This document shows, in pieces, positions 37,672-47,659 of a stretch of DNA of 64,000 nt. Under the pieces are notes generated by a model that worked only from the letters and a program-made list of their open reading frames with translations, had not been told where the DNA came from and did no database searches. Source of the stretch: Oscarella lobularis (taxonomy: Eukaryota > Porifera > Homoscleromorpha > Homosclerophorida > Oscarellidae). Positions within the stretch are counted from its first letter, which is position 1, and each line of letters opens with the position of its first letter. The stretch lies in assembly GCF_947507565.1 (NCBI RefSeq), contig NC_089191.1, positions 124,001-188,000 on the forward strand. Direction: 5' to 3'. The position numbers were made by a program, and so were the translations under genes.

Positions 37672-38820
37672 ATGGGAATCGTGGAATCACTTCGAACGCT
37701 CTTCAGTTACTTTGGAATTGAAATTGACGACGTAAGTTTGGCCGCGGAACCATTTTCGACGCAAACGCTATAATTTAGAACTTTCGCTTGCGTTTCGAAC
37801 GTCGCACGGGCTCCTATCGAAGTCTTGTGCGCTACATCGCTTCCTACTTACCATTGTCATCTATTCAGCGCCCATTCATCCACGTAAAACAACGATTTCG
37901 TGCAATTTTCGACTCCTAAACTCCCCCGTATTAGATACCACGCCCCCTTCACCCACAAATCGACGAAGAAGTCTCAATCGTCTACGCGAATGGCTTTACG
38001 GCCGACGATTGCCGCGATATCGAAGTCGAAGAAACAGACGACGACAGCGCGTCGATCGTAAGCGACGCTCTTCTCTCCCTAAGTCGATTTTCGCCGACGC
38101 CTTCGACGATGACGGAAAATCCGGAATCTTTGGCCAAGATAAGCGCTCTCGAAGAAGAACTCGTACGCCTTCGCGAACAAATCGCCGGAATTATTATCCA
38201 AAATCGAGATACGGAGGAAGAATTATCCGTATCCGGGACAATGGGAGCTCCGCCCCCGCCCCCTCCTCCTCCCCCTCCCATACAAACACCCACTCCTCTA
38301 GTCCCATTATCCGAAATTATAAGAAAAAATAAAGAGAATAAGGTGGAAAGGGAAGAGGAACGCGATCGAGTTCCGGGACTTCCAAACATGGCCCAAGTGC
38401 TCAAGGGCTTAGACAAAGTGAAACTACGAAGCGTAGCAAGGTAATTCAATTAAATAAATTTAATTAAATAATTTACCTAATTTAATTAGATCACCCGGTG
38501 GTACTCCACTGAGACAAAAGCCACGAGAGAGCGAAGCCTTAGATCCCGCATCTCTCATAGCCGCAGCTCTAAAGAAAAAATTTGCACATCGATTTAAACA
38601 CCAAGACTCATCATCCCCGGATAAGGAAAATTCTCTAACGAGCCCCTTTGCTTCACCTACGATTCCACCGGTAATTCAATAACCCGGAAGTAGCTCTTCT
38701 CATATATTTTTTCCTTCTCAGTTTGGTCCTCATCTACTCAAACCGGCAGCTCAACGTAAATCGTTCGGAGACAACGTCTCGTCGTCATCGCCGTCAAATG
38801 TTCTAAAAACTGTCAATTGA
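37672..38820 (+). CDS. MTFR1: Mitochondrial fission regulator family protein
   Basis: Exons 37672-37731, 37779-37883, 37935-38440, 38490-38670 and 38722-38820 give 316 aa (human MTFR1 333). The family pattern is complete: a leucine-zipper-like SLAKISALEEELVRLREQI, a proline run of about ten, PNMAQVLKGLDKVKLRSVAR, DPASLIAAALKKKFAHRF and FGPHLLKP near the end. Vertebrate MTFR proteins associate with mitochondria and promote their fragmentation. The single gene cannot be assigned to MTFR1, MTFR2 or MTFR1L. AATAAA occurs about 20 bp after the stop (38839). It converges with ARFGAP1 (114 bp between stops). Confidence 0.88.
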
Positions 38821-38934
38821 AACTGTAGCATGCTTCCTAATAAAAATTTATGTTATGGAAATATCTTAGATTTTTCCAATAAACCTCGATCAATTTTTTC
38901 CACCCGTTCATTATTAATAAAAAAAGCAAGAGTA

Positions 38935-40861
38935 TCAATCAGCCTTTTCAGCCTTTTTCTCATTATCCCAATCGCCTCCCCAAGCGTCTCCGCCCTCGTC
39001 CCAGCTAATTAAATCGGGAGATGGAGGACTGGGGGCACTACTACTAACTTTCGCCGCCGATTTTTTCTTCTTTTTCTTCTTCTTCTTCGTCTTTTCTTGG
39101 GGTTTCTCTTCCGGTTTGGACACCCATTCTTCATTGGCCCAGCTCTCGCTTTCCCACGTGTCTAGATCGAGTTTTTCTTTTCCATCTGGAGCGACAACTT
39201 CCTCCTCTTTCTCCTCTTTCTCCTCCTCTTCTTCTTCTTCTTCTTCTTTAGCGCCGTTTGTTTCATTCCAGCTACCCCAGTCGTCTTCGTCTCCAAAATT
39301 CATCAAATCCGCTTGAGGCTCCTCTTCCTCCTCCTCTTCCTCTTCCTCTTCATCTTCTTCCTCTTCTTCTTCGTTGGGATGATCGTTGGGATTGTCACTA
39401 AAGATGTCTTTAAAATTAGAAGCCACCTATGCATAAATCAATACATATAATTAATTAATTAGGATTTTTTGTTTGCCTTTGTTGCCCATGAGGAAACTGA
39501 TGTTGATACGTTTTCAAATAATTTTCCTTCTTTCATCTTTTGTTTTGTAGGCTGAACGACTTTCTCTTTCATTTTCTCCTTCAATTCTGTCGCTTTTGCT
39601 GCCGTTGGTTTGAACACCTTTTCATTCATTTTCGTTCCAAGTTTTTGAGCCTGAAATTTTAGCAAAAGAGTCCCAATAAGGATTCCAAAAAATAATAGAA
39701 GACTTCTACTTTTTCCGAGGCTTTTGTAGCGAATTTTTGGGCCCCAACTGTAAAAGAACTCCACCCCTATAAAATAAAATAAAATAAAAAGACGCATTTT
39801 TTAATACTTACAGATTGAAGAGAAGACCAAGCATTGTCAAAAAACTCATCTAATCAATAAATCAATACTAATTACTTATTTAATTAATACACACCTGTAG
39901 ACGTTGTCTTAGATTCCGATTCAAAAGGCGTATTTCCAAAACCAGTGTACTTTCCTCCCTGACTCGGCGGCAATTCCCTAAAAAAGAAAAAAAACAATCT
40001 CCATAGCAACTAAACCTACACATCATAATCCTACTCCGATCTCGAAGCATTTTGCTCAAGCCTTTGAGAGAAAAAATCGTCCCTATGACGAGCAATTTCA
40101 TCTCTATAAATAAATAAAAAATTATTTATCATCTATACATAGGGTGTATATATAGTGATACTTTGTAAATCCTGTCGCCTCAGCCAAGTCAGCCCCCGAT
40201 TCCTTCTTACGTCTCCCTGTTCCAAGATTCATAGCCGAAGTGCTGCTCACTCTAAAAGCTTTCCAATTCTGAGCTGATGACGTTTCAATAGACCAAGATC
40301 GACCATCCGAAAGAGTCTCAATCTAAAGAATAAAGTGACTCCTAGTCATTTTTTTCTTCTTCTGACCTTATCTCTATATAGAGCCGCTGCCTTTGTGTTG
40401 TATTTCTCTTCGATGCTCATTCCGGGTTTTATGTCCGGTTGCGAGTCGAAAAACGCTTTCAATTTGGCGTTACCGCCCACCTGGAGTCGAAAAATGTAGG
40501 GGTTCTTTGGAGAGTTTTTGTTCTTTGCCTTCATTTTTTCTACTTCCGTTTCCTTCCATTTGTCCATTGTCGTCGATCGAACGAAACTGCGATCGCCGCG
40601 AATCGTTTTCGCGGCGAAATTCTAATGTTTTCTTCTTACCTTATGTGTACGCCGAGGCCGCGATGCTTTCCCGAGCATTCTAGGCATATGAAAATGCCGT
40701 ATTTGACCGAAACCCATTGGGGATTCGACGTTCCGCACTCGAAGCACGCCTAAAACGATTTCGATCGCCTTCCCTATAACATCGACGGGATAGTTCTTCA
40801 CGTTGTTGTTGTCTCGAGCGCGTAGGCTCTTGAGAACGGCTCTCGTTTCGGCGGAGGCCAT
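38935..40861 (-). CDS. ARFGAP1: ARF GTPase-activating protein 1
   Basis: Eleven exons: 40861-40802, 40749-40640, 40586-40529, 40480-40367, 40322-40162, 40103-40035, 39977-39895, 39849-39812, 39766-39710, 39650-39477, 39426-38935. They give 471 aa (human 406). The ArfGAP zinc finger is intact: [36 protein letters not shown] and the arginine-finger region [24 protein letters not shown] and [13 protein letters not shown] follow. [25 protein letters not shown] and the [19 protein letters not shown] region match the membrane-curvature-sensing part. The C-terminal 160 residues are extremely acidic with poly-Glu and poly-Lys runs and [14 protein letters not shown]. The protein stimulates GTP hydrolysis on ARF1 at the Golgi. 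Introns 3 and 10 use GC donors (AAG/GCAAAG, AAG/GCAAAC). Confidence 0.93.
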
Positions 40862-42120
40862 TTTCTTATACGGGCTGCTTCGCGGTGGACGTCATCTGAC
40901 GGTCGGTTGACGTCACCAAACGTCGTGCTTTTCTTTTCGAAGGACGACTTGTACCTAAAAGTTAACGTAGTTGTTCAGTCGAGCCACGTTCTCTCCGCCA
41001 TCTTTTTTCGATGCGAAGGCGTGATAGTTATGTAATCAATAACCAAAACCGGTATTCAAACCGGTTTTCGATTCGCGCCTCTATGTTACCGACCAACCAG
41101 AGCGCTAGACGAGCCCCACGTGATCACAACGGACCAATGAGCGCGATGGGCGGGGTTACGCTGTTCATAAGCGAAGTGCACACCGATTTTCCTTCAGTTG
41201 CGGCTGAGGGTGGGTGCGTCGCGGTTCGCCGCGTCTCATCCTTGAGAGGACTGGCTCGGGAGATTTGGCAGAAGGCAAGTGAGGATAGTTGGATCTCAGC
41301 GTGGCCCACGGTTAATTCCGTGCCGGAGCCTGTAGGCAGGGCGATGGGGGGCTTCGGCCTCGGTCTACGCACTGGGCAGACGGATCGTCCGAGGTCTTAT
41401 TGTCGTCAACAAGTACGGCCCGCGCTAGGCTCGAGCGGGCACGACTTGGAGGGGGTGTTCAACTATGGTCTGGTTGCCGGCACTTTTCTCACCCGAACGA
41501 CGCGATTAGACCGACGATGATCCAGCCCAGGAGCCTTCGATTCCTCCATTGCACTGTCTTCATTGTCGACTCCTACAAGCAGTAGTCAGCCTTTCTCCAC
41601 TCCACAAGGCCCGGTTCTTCTCAGGAAGACATACCGAAGGCTTTGGTACCAGCGCGCCGGGGTTTCGGTATTAGGGGCCGATCCTCATCCAGGCGGGTAC
41701 TGAATGGAGTGGCCGAGGACCCGCAACTCGCCCGAAAATTTTTGGAAGGGGGTCATCGCTTTGCGAAGACTTCCCTGGGCTACGACGCGTCCGAACCTCC
41801 CCGCGGTGTAGCCTGGGTAACGCGAATACGGACGCAACGACAAAGGGTACGTACAACGATTATTTGGCAGTGACTAACTCTCTTTTTTTAGGCGAAAGCG
41901 CGGCGCGAGATCGAGGCTCCGAAGATAGAAGGAGACAAGGAGAAAACGGTACGTTTTTGCATGCTTTAGAACGAGTCTATGTCTTTTTTCTTTGTATCTA
42001 AATAAATGAGCGTTTACATGTATAAAACGCTGTCGTAAAAAATAGTCGACTTTTCGGCGTCGTTCTTTGAAGAAACGAGAGGCGAACGCGCTTTGAAATT
42101 CAGCTCGTTTTCTTCAATCT
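40862..42120. other. GC-rich non-coding block and a possible orphan exon upstream of the CTHRC1 cluster
   Basis: CGCCATCTTTTTTCG near 40996 resembles a YY1/ribosomal-type promoter element on the plus strand. Bases about 41110-41840 are G+C-rich with hairpins (CACGG/CCGTG around 41310; GCCCGC/GCGGGC around 41420-41440). They carry a 169-codon ORF (41011-41520) without recognisable similarity. At 41892-41948 a 19-codon stretch (AKARREIEAPKIEGDKEKT) is bounded by a good acceptor and a GT donor and may be an exon of a lost or unknown gene. From 41951 on, the sequence matches 45752 onwards (duplication). Confidence 0.35.
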
Positions 42121-42600
42121 AGCGTATGCTGCCACTATGAGAGCTTATTTCCCTGGTAGTGCAGGTGACATCGGTGCATCACGAAACGTTCAGGGCCGAT
42201 GACAATTATTGAGGGCGTTGTGTCTTACTACTACTCCTCATCGTGGGAAACTGTGGGGGTCATCTAGTCGTCACTCTGGCGCTGGAATTCCGTTTCTCGG
42301 ATAATGATTGAAGAATATCTGACTGGATTTGAACGACTAGACCACAGACAAAGGCTACTTCTCATACTTCATCTAGCCTCAACCCTTCCTCGCCATTCTA
42401 AGAAGATGGGAAGGGTCTGTGCAATTTACAGAGCTAAGCAAACACGACTAAAAAGCTGTCACGAATGACCGTGTTTAGCAACTCCCATGCATTGTAGGAA
42501 CTACACTACAAAACACTACTCCTCATCGAAACTGTACAGGACCATGAGGGTCATATGGTCGTCACTCTGGCTGGAATTCCGTTTCTTGGATAATGATCAA
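42121..42600 (+). pseudogene. Broken CTHRC1-like exon 3 fragments
   Basis: Bases 42121-42322 begin like exon 3 of the intact copies (GCGTATGCTGCCACTATGAG) and end with the ATGATTGAAGAATATC motif of the last exon. Between these the frame is destroyed by deletions and substitutions. A second, shorter remnant around 42512-42600 has the GGCTGGAATTCCGTTTCTTG segment. No collagen exon or signal-peptide exon precedes them. A closely similar pair of remnants occurs at 45928-46150. Confidence 0.75.
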
Positions 42601-42871
42601 AGGCTACTAACCTCAACCCATCCTCGCCATTTCAAGTAATCCGAGATGATGGGAAGGGTCTATGCAATTGACAGAGCATCTAAGCAAACACGACTAACAC
42701 GAGCTAAGACGGACAACCGTGTTTTGACCGTGTTTAGCAACTCCCGTTATGGTCATGCATTTGTAGGAACTATGGTGATAAAACTCGGGAGTTGGTCTAA
42801 AGAACGGTAGGATTTGAAAGTACACACACACTCAGCCAACGTGACATCATACCCGATTCTTATTCCCTCAA

Positions 42872-42877
42872 TATAAA
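42872..42877 (+). promoter_or_regulatory. TATA box of CTHRC1-like copy A
   Basis: TATAAA lies exactly 58 bp upstream of the ATG. The same hexamer at the same spacing precedes copy B (44188-44193) and copy C (46420-46425), so each gene copy carries its own promoter. Confidence 0.6.
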
Positions 42878-42929
42878 CGGCTAACGTTGGGTGCAGTGAC
42901 ATATCTCCAAGACGGACCCCAAGCACGGA

Positions 42930-43744
42930 ATGACAACGACTGCCAGTCCAACTCTTAGTTTCTTTGCTGCTCTTCTGCTTCTCAACATAGTTGAGAGCAT
43001 GGCCCCTAAAGCAGAAGAGGTGTAGCTTCTCTAATGTTACTTTATCCGCTAAATCCAAAGTATGTCTTACGTAGGATTCTGTTGGAGGCTGTTCAGGAGT
43101 TCCAGGAATTCCTGGATCTCCGGGGCATAACGGGTTGCCAGGAAGAGATGGATTGCAAGGAGAAAAAGGAAGCGACGGAATGAAAGGTCCTAAAGGAGAT
43201 AGAGGTGAACAGGGAGCGACTGGAAATTTGGGACCGATGGGAAAGAAAGGGGAAAAAGGAGATGGTAGCGATTATTCAAACAACTGGAAGCAGTGTGTCT
43301 GGAAAAGAGCTGATAGCAAATATACTGGTCTTATACAGGTACTTTGCCACCAAAGATAAGTTTTATGAGCTCTAAATTGATTTCCATTAGGAATGTGTCT
43401 TCAAAAAACGCCAATCTTCCACAGCTCTCAAAGTAGCTTATGCTGCCAGTATTAGAGTTTATTGTCCTGGTAGTAAATGCTGTGGACGTTGGTACATCAC
43501 TTTTAATGGAGCAGAATGTTCGGGACCAATGACAATTGAAGGACTTGTGTATCTGTCTAGCACCAACGATAATCCTCATCGACATCGCCAAATAGAAGGA
43601 TTCTGTGAGAACATTCCATCTGGATCAATAAGGGTAGCTGTTCATGTGGGAAACTGTCACGGCTATGGATCAGCTGATCGTTACTCTGGATGGAATTCTG
43701 TTTCTCGTATAATGATTGAAGAATATCCCCAGTCGCAAACCTGA
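42930..43744 (+). CDS. CTHRC1: CTHRC1-like secreted collagen-repeat protein, copy A
   Basis: Exons 42930-43019, 43075-43338 and 43391-43744 give 235 aa. Exon 1 encodes a signal peptide (hydrophobic core [13 protein letters not shown]). Exon 2 encodes 19 uninterrupted Gly-X-Y triplets ([19 protein letters not shown] onward). Exon 3 is the conserved globular domain: [38 protein letters not shown] and [18 protein letters not shown], compare human [18 protein letters not shown] and [15 protein letters not shown]. Vertebrate CTHRC1 is an extracellular modulator of Wnt/PCP signalling and matrix deposition. The copy-specific segment is [21 protein letters not shown] follows at about 43837. Confidence 0.93.
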
Positions 43745-44245
43745 CTGAACTCAAGCTGATGACCTTGACTGACTACCAGAAGGCTCCATGTATCTGCTTA
43801 TGTGTGTGAAGTTGTGTATGTGACGCTGTTTAGTGAATAAAGCGCTGTTTGCAGTATGCGATTCTCGACGGAATGCAAGAGGGGGCCCCAAAAAGCACTT
43901 ACGCTTTTGAAATCTTCTTCGTTGGCTCACCTGCAGCGTCATTGAAGCTACTGGAAGTCCATACGGCGTCACGATTGCCGCAGGAACGGCAAGAAACGCG
44001 AGAAACTATAAGACTACCACGAGCTAATTAAGACGAATGACCGTGTTTTGACCCACCTCCCATTATGGTCATGCATTTGTAGGAACTATGGTGATAAAAC
44101 TCGGGAGTTGGTCTAAAGAACGGTATGATTTGAAAGTACACACTCGCTCAGCCAACGTGACATCATACCCGATTCTTATTCCCTCAATATAAACGGCTAA
44201 CGTTGGGTGCAGTGACATATCTCCAAGACGGACCCCAAGCACGGA
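43745..44245 (+). other. Copy A 3' UTR and copy B promoter region
   Basis: It contains AATAAA near 43837, then duplicated spacer sequence also found at 45070-45290 and 47300-47560, then the TATA box of copy B at 44188. The spacer around 43861-44020 repeats in all three units but has no conserved open frame. Confidence 0.5.
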
Positions 44246-45063
44246 ATGACAACGACTGCCAGTCCAACTCTTCTTGGTTTCTTTGCTGCTCTTCTGCTTC
44301 TCAACATAGTTGAGAGCATGGCTCCTAAAGCAGAAGAGGTGTGGCTTCTCTAATGCTACGTTATCCATTGAATGCAAAGTATGTCTTACGTAGGATTCTG
44401 TTGGAGGCTGTTCAGGAGTTCCAGGAATTCCTGGATCTCCGGGGCATAACGGGCTGCCAGGAAGAGATGGATTGCAAGGAGAAAAAGGAAGCGACGGAAT
44501 GAAAGGTCCTAAAGGAGATAGAGGTGAACAAGGAGCGACTGGAAATTTGGGACCAATGGGAAAGAAAGGGGAAAAAGGAGATGGTAGCGATTATTCTATC
44601 AACTGGAAGCAGTGTGTCTGGAAAAGAGCTGATGGCAAAGATACCGGTCTTATACAGGTAATTTGCCACCAAAAATCAGTTTTATGAGCTCTAAATTGGT
44701 TTGTATTAGGAATGTATCTTCAAAAAACGCCAATCTTCCACGGCTCTCAAAGTAGCGTATGCTGCCACTATGAGAGTCTATTGTCCTGATAAATCCTGCT
44801 GTGGACGTTGGTACATCACTTTTAATGGAGCAGAATGCCCTGGGCCAATGACAATTGAAGGAGTTGTGTATAAGGAGGACTCCAAAGATAATCCTCATCG
44901 ACATCGCCAAATAGAAGGATTCTGTGAGAATATTCCATCTGGATCAATAAGGGTAGCTGTCCATGTGGGAAACTGTCAGGGCATTGAATCATCTGATCTT
45001 TACTCTGGATGGAATTCTGTTTCTCGCATAATGATTGAAGAATATCCCCAGTCGCAAACCTGA
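44246..45063 (+). CDS. CTHRC1: CTHRC1-like secreted collagen-repeat protein, copy B
   Basis: Exons 44246-44338, 44394-44657 and 44710-45063 give 236 aa. Exon structure, signal peptide, 19 Gly-X-Y triplets and globular domain match copy A. Intron sequences are also nearly identical, which indicates recent duplication or gene conversion. Differences cluster in exon 3: [14 protein letters not shown] instead of [14 protein letters not shown], and [15 protein letters not shown] in the variable loop. An in-frame extra Leu-Gly codon change is present in the signal peptide (PTLLGFF). All cysteines of the globular domain are kept. Confidence 0.93.
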
Positions 45064-45423
45064 CTGGACACAAGCCAACGACTTTGACTTACTACCAGAA
45101 GGCTCCATGTATCTGTTTATGTGTGTGACGTTGTGTATGTGACGCTGTTTAGTGAATAAAGCGCTGCTTGCAGCAAGAGGGGGCCTCAAAACGCACTTAC
45201 GCTTTTGAAATCGTCTTCGTCGGCTCATCTGCGGCGTCTTGGAAGCTATTGGAAGTCCATACGGCGTCACGATTGCCGCAGGAACGTGCGGAGAACGAGA
45301 AACTACTGTACTCATCGTCAGACTAACGTACGCTAAAGCGTTCCAGAGGTTCGCGAAACGAAAAATCGAAACGCCTCATCTTCCGAGCCTTTGCGACTTT
45401 CTGACGTCAAAAGCCTGTTTGGA

Positions 45424-45745
45424 ATGAGAACAGGAAAAGAAGACGAAGAAAACGGGACGGTAGAAGAAGAAGAGCAAGAAAGCAAAGCGAAAATTTCGAG
45501 GTCGTATCGCAAAGAAAACAGACACAGAACGAATCGAGATACGTTTTGCACAGATCGATAGCCGTGAAAGCAGGTCCAAAGGGCTTCGGTTTCGTTCTAA
45601 AAGGCAGCGCTCCCGTTTTCGTACGTGCCACTTCACCAGGTAAATTTCTATTCCTTCAATTTCCGGTTTCCCGCATTTGCTAAAATCGCGCGTAGGCGGC
45701 GCCGCCGACGAGGCGGGCATTCGCGAGGGTGACGTCATATTAAAA
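45424..45745 (+). pseudogene. Duplicated 5' part (exons 1-3) of the PDZ-SAM gene
   Basis: Exons 45424-45500, 45554-45639 and 45696-45745 are the counterparts of exons 1-3 of the complete gene at 47660-47985. Splice sites are intact and phases identical, and the only indels are multiples of three bases (encoding ...SKAKISR before the PDZ start). The copy stops at the duplication breakpoint (about 45750), so it encodes only half a PDZ domain. Because exon 3 here also ends in phase 0, it could splice to exon 4 at 48043 and serve as an alternative first part of the same gene. The copy may therefore be functional rather than dead. Confidence 0.6.
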
Positions 45746-45927
45746 GTATGTAATGATAGGTTTTTGCATGCTTTTTGAACGAGTCCATGTCTTTTTTCTT
45801 TGTATCTAAATAAATGAGCATTTACATGTATAAAACGCTGTCGCAAAAATAGTCGACTTTTCGGCGTCGTTCTTTGAAGAAACGAGAGGCGAACGCGCTT
45901 CGAAATTCAGCTCGTTTTCTTCAATCT

Positions 45928-46150
45928 AGCGTATGCTGCCACTATGAGAGCTTATTGCCCTGGTAGTGCAGGTGCCTGCTGTGGACGTTGGTGCATCATT
46001 TTGAATGAAACGGAACGTTCAGGATCGACGACAATTGAGAGCGTTGTCTTACTACAAAACACTACTCCTCATCGAAACTGTACAGGACCATGAGGGTCAT
46101 ATGGTCGTCACTCTGGCTGGAATTCCGTTTCTTGGATAATGATCAAAGGC
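45928..46150 (+). pseudogene. Broken CTHRC1-like exon 3 fragment, second set
   Basis: Bases from 45928 match exon 3 of the intact genes: GCGTATGCTGCCACTATGAG, then a partly preserved CCTGCTGTGGACGTTGGTGC. The frame then breaks and the remnant ends in the GGCTGGAATTCCGTTTCTTG segment. It corresponds to 42121-42600 in the other duplication copy. It lacks the start, collagen exon and stop of a real gene. Confidence 0.75.
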
Positions 46151-46477
46151 TACTAACCTCAATTAACCCATCCTCGCCATTTCAAGTAATCCGAGATGAT
46201 GGGAAGGGTCTATGCAATTGACAGAGCATCTAAGCAAACACGACTAAAGAGCTAAGACGGAAAACCGTGTTTTGACCGTGTTTAGTAACTCCCGTTATGG
46301 TCATGCATTTGCAGGAACTATGGTGATAAAACTCGGGAGTTGGTCTAAAGAACGGTAGGATTTGAAAGTACACACACACTCAGCCAACGTGACATCATAC
46401 CCGTTTCTTCTTCGCTCAATATAAACGGCGAACGTTGGGTGCAGTGACATATCCCCAACACGAACCCCAAGCACAGA

Positions 46478-47297
46478 ATGACAACGACTGCCAGTCCAAC
46501 TCTTCTTGGTTTCTTTGCTACTCTTCTGCTTCTCAACATAGTTGAGAGCATGGCTCCTAAAGCAGAAGAGGTGTGTAGCTTCTCTAATGCTACTTTATCC
46601 GCTGAATGCAAAGTATGTCTTATGTAGGATTCTGTTCGAGGCTGTTCAGGAGTTCCAGGAATTCCTGGATCTCCGGGGCATAACGGGCTGCCAGGAAGAG
46701 ATGGATTGCAAGGAGAAAAAGGAAGCGACGGAATGAAAGGTCCTAAAGGAGATAGAGGTGAACAAGGAGCGACTGGAAATTTGGGACCGATGGGAAAGAA
46801 AGGGGAAAAAGGAGATGGTAGCGATTATTCTAACAACTGGAAGCAGTGTGTCTGGAAAAGAGATGATAGCAAAGATACCGGTCTTATAAAGGTAATTTGC
46901 CACCAAAGATAAGTTTTATGAGCTCTAAATTGATTTCCATTAGGAATGTATCTTCAAAAAACGTCAATCTTCCACAGCTCTCAAAGTAGCGTATAATGCC
47001 AATTTGAGAGTCAATTGTCCTGATAGTACCTGCTGTGGACGTTGGTACATCACTTTTAATGGAGCGGAATGTTCAGGACCAATGGCAATTGATGGAGTTG
47101 TGTACATAACCAACTCCAAAGATAATCCTCTTCGACCTCGCCAAATAGAAGGATTCTGTGAGAACATTCCATCTGGATCAATAAGGGTAGCTGTTCATGT
47201 GGGAAACTGTCAGAGCTATGGATCATCTGATCGTCATGCTGGATGGAATTCTGTTTCTCGCATAATGATTGAAGAATATCCCAAGTCGCAAACCTGA
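46478..47297 (+). CDS. CTHRC1: CTHRC1-like secreted collagen-repeat protein, copy C
   Basis: Exons 46478-46570, 46628-46891 and 46944-47297 give 236 aa with signal peptide, 19 Gly-X-Y triplets and the CTHRC1 globular domain. It is the most divergent copy in exon 3: [18 protein letters not shown], variable loop [15 protein letters not shown] and [14 protein letters not shown]. Its exon 2 ends LIK instead of LIQ. The gene lies between the duplicated and the complete set of PDZ-SAM 5' exons. It would sit inside an intron of any transcript that starts at 45424. Confidence 0.92.
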
Positions 47298-47659
47298 CTG
47301 AACTCAAGCTGATGACCTTGACTGACTACCAGAAGGCTCCATGTATCTGCTTATGTGTGTGAAGTTGTGTATGTGACGCTGTTTAGTGAATAAAGCGCTG
47401 TTTGCAGTATGCGATTCTCGACGGAATGCAAGAGGGGGCCCCAAAAAGCACTTACGCTTTTGAAATCTTCTTCGTTGGCTCATCTGCAGCGTCATTGAAG
47501 CTACTGGAAGTCCATACGGCGTCACGATTGCCGCAAGAAACGTGCGGAGAACGATCGTCAGACTAACGTACGCTAAAGCGTTCCAGAGGTTCACGAAAAA
47601 ATCGAAACGCCTCATCTTCCAAGCCTTTGCGACTTTCTGACGTCAAAAGCCTGTTTGGA

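Larger units (their letters stand above)
41951..45749. repeat. Segmental duplication, copy 1 (3.8 kb)
   Basis: From TTTTTGCATGC at 41951 this unit matches the block starting at 45752 nearly base for base at both ends. It carries degraded CTHRC1 fragments (42121-42322, 42512-42600), intact CTHRC1-like copies A and B, and exons 1-3 of the PDZ-SAM gene. Copies A and B arise from a further internal duplication of about 1.3 kb, starting near 42715 and 44031. Confidence 0.85.

Noticed and set aside
41011-41520. 169-codon plus-strand ORF in the GC-rich block
   Set aside because: It has no recognisable similarity, no splice context, a G+C-rich composition that favours long chance ORFs, and an equally open shadow frame on the other strand.
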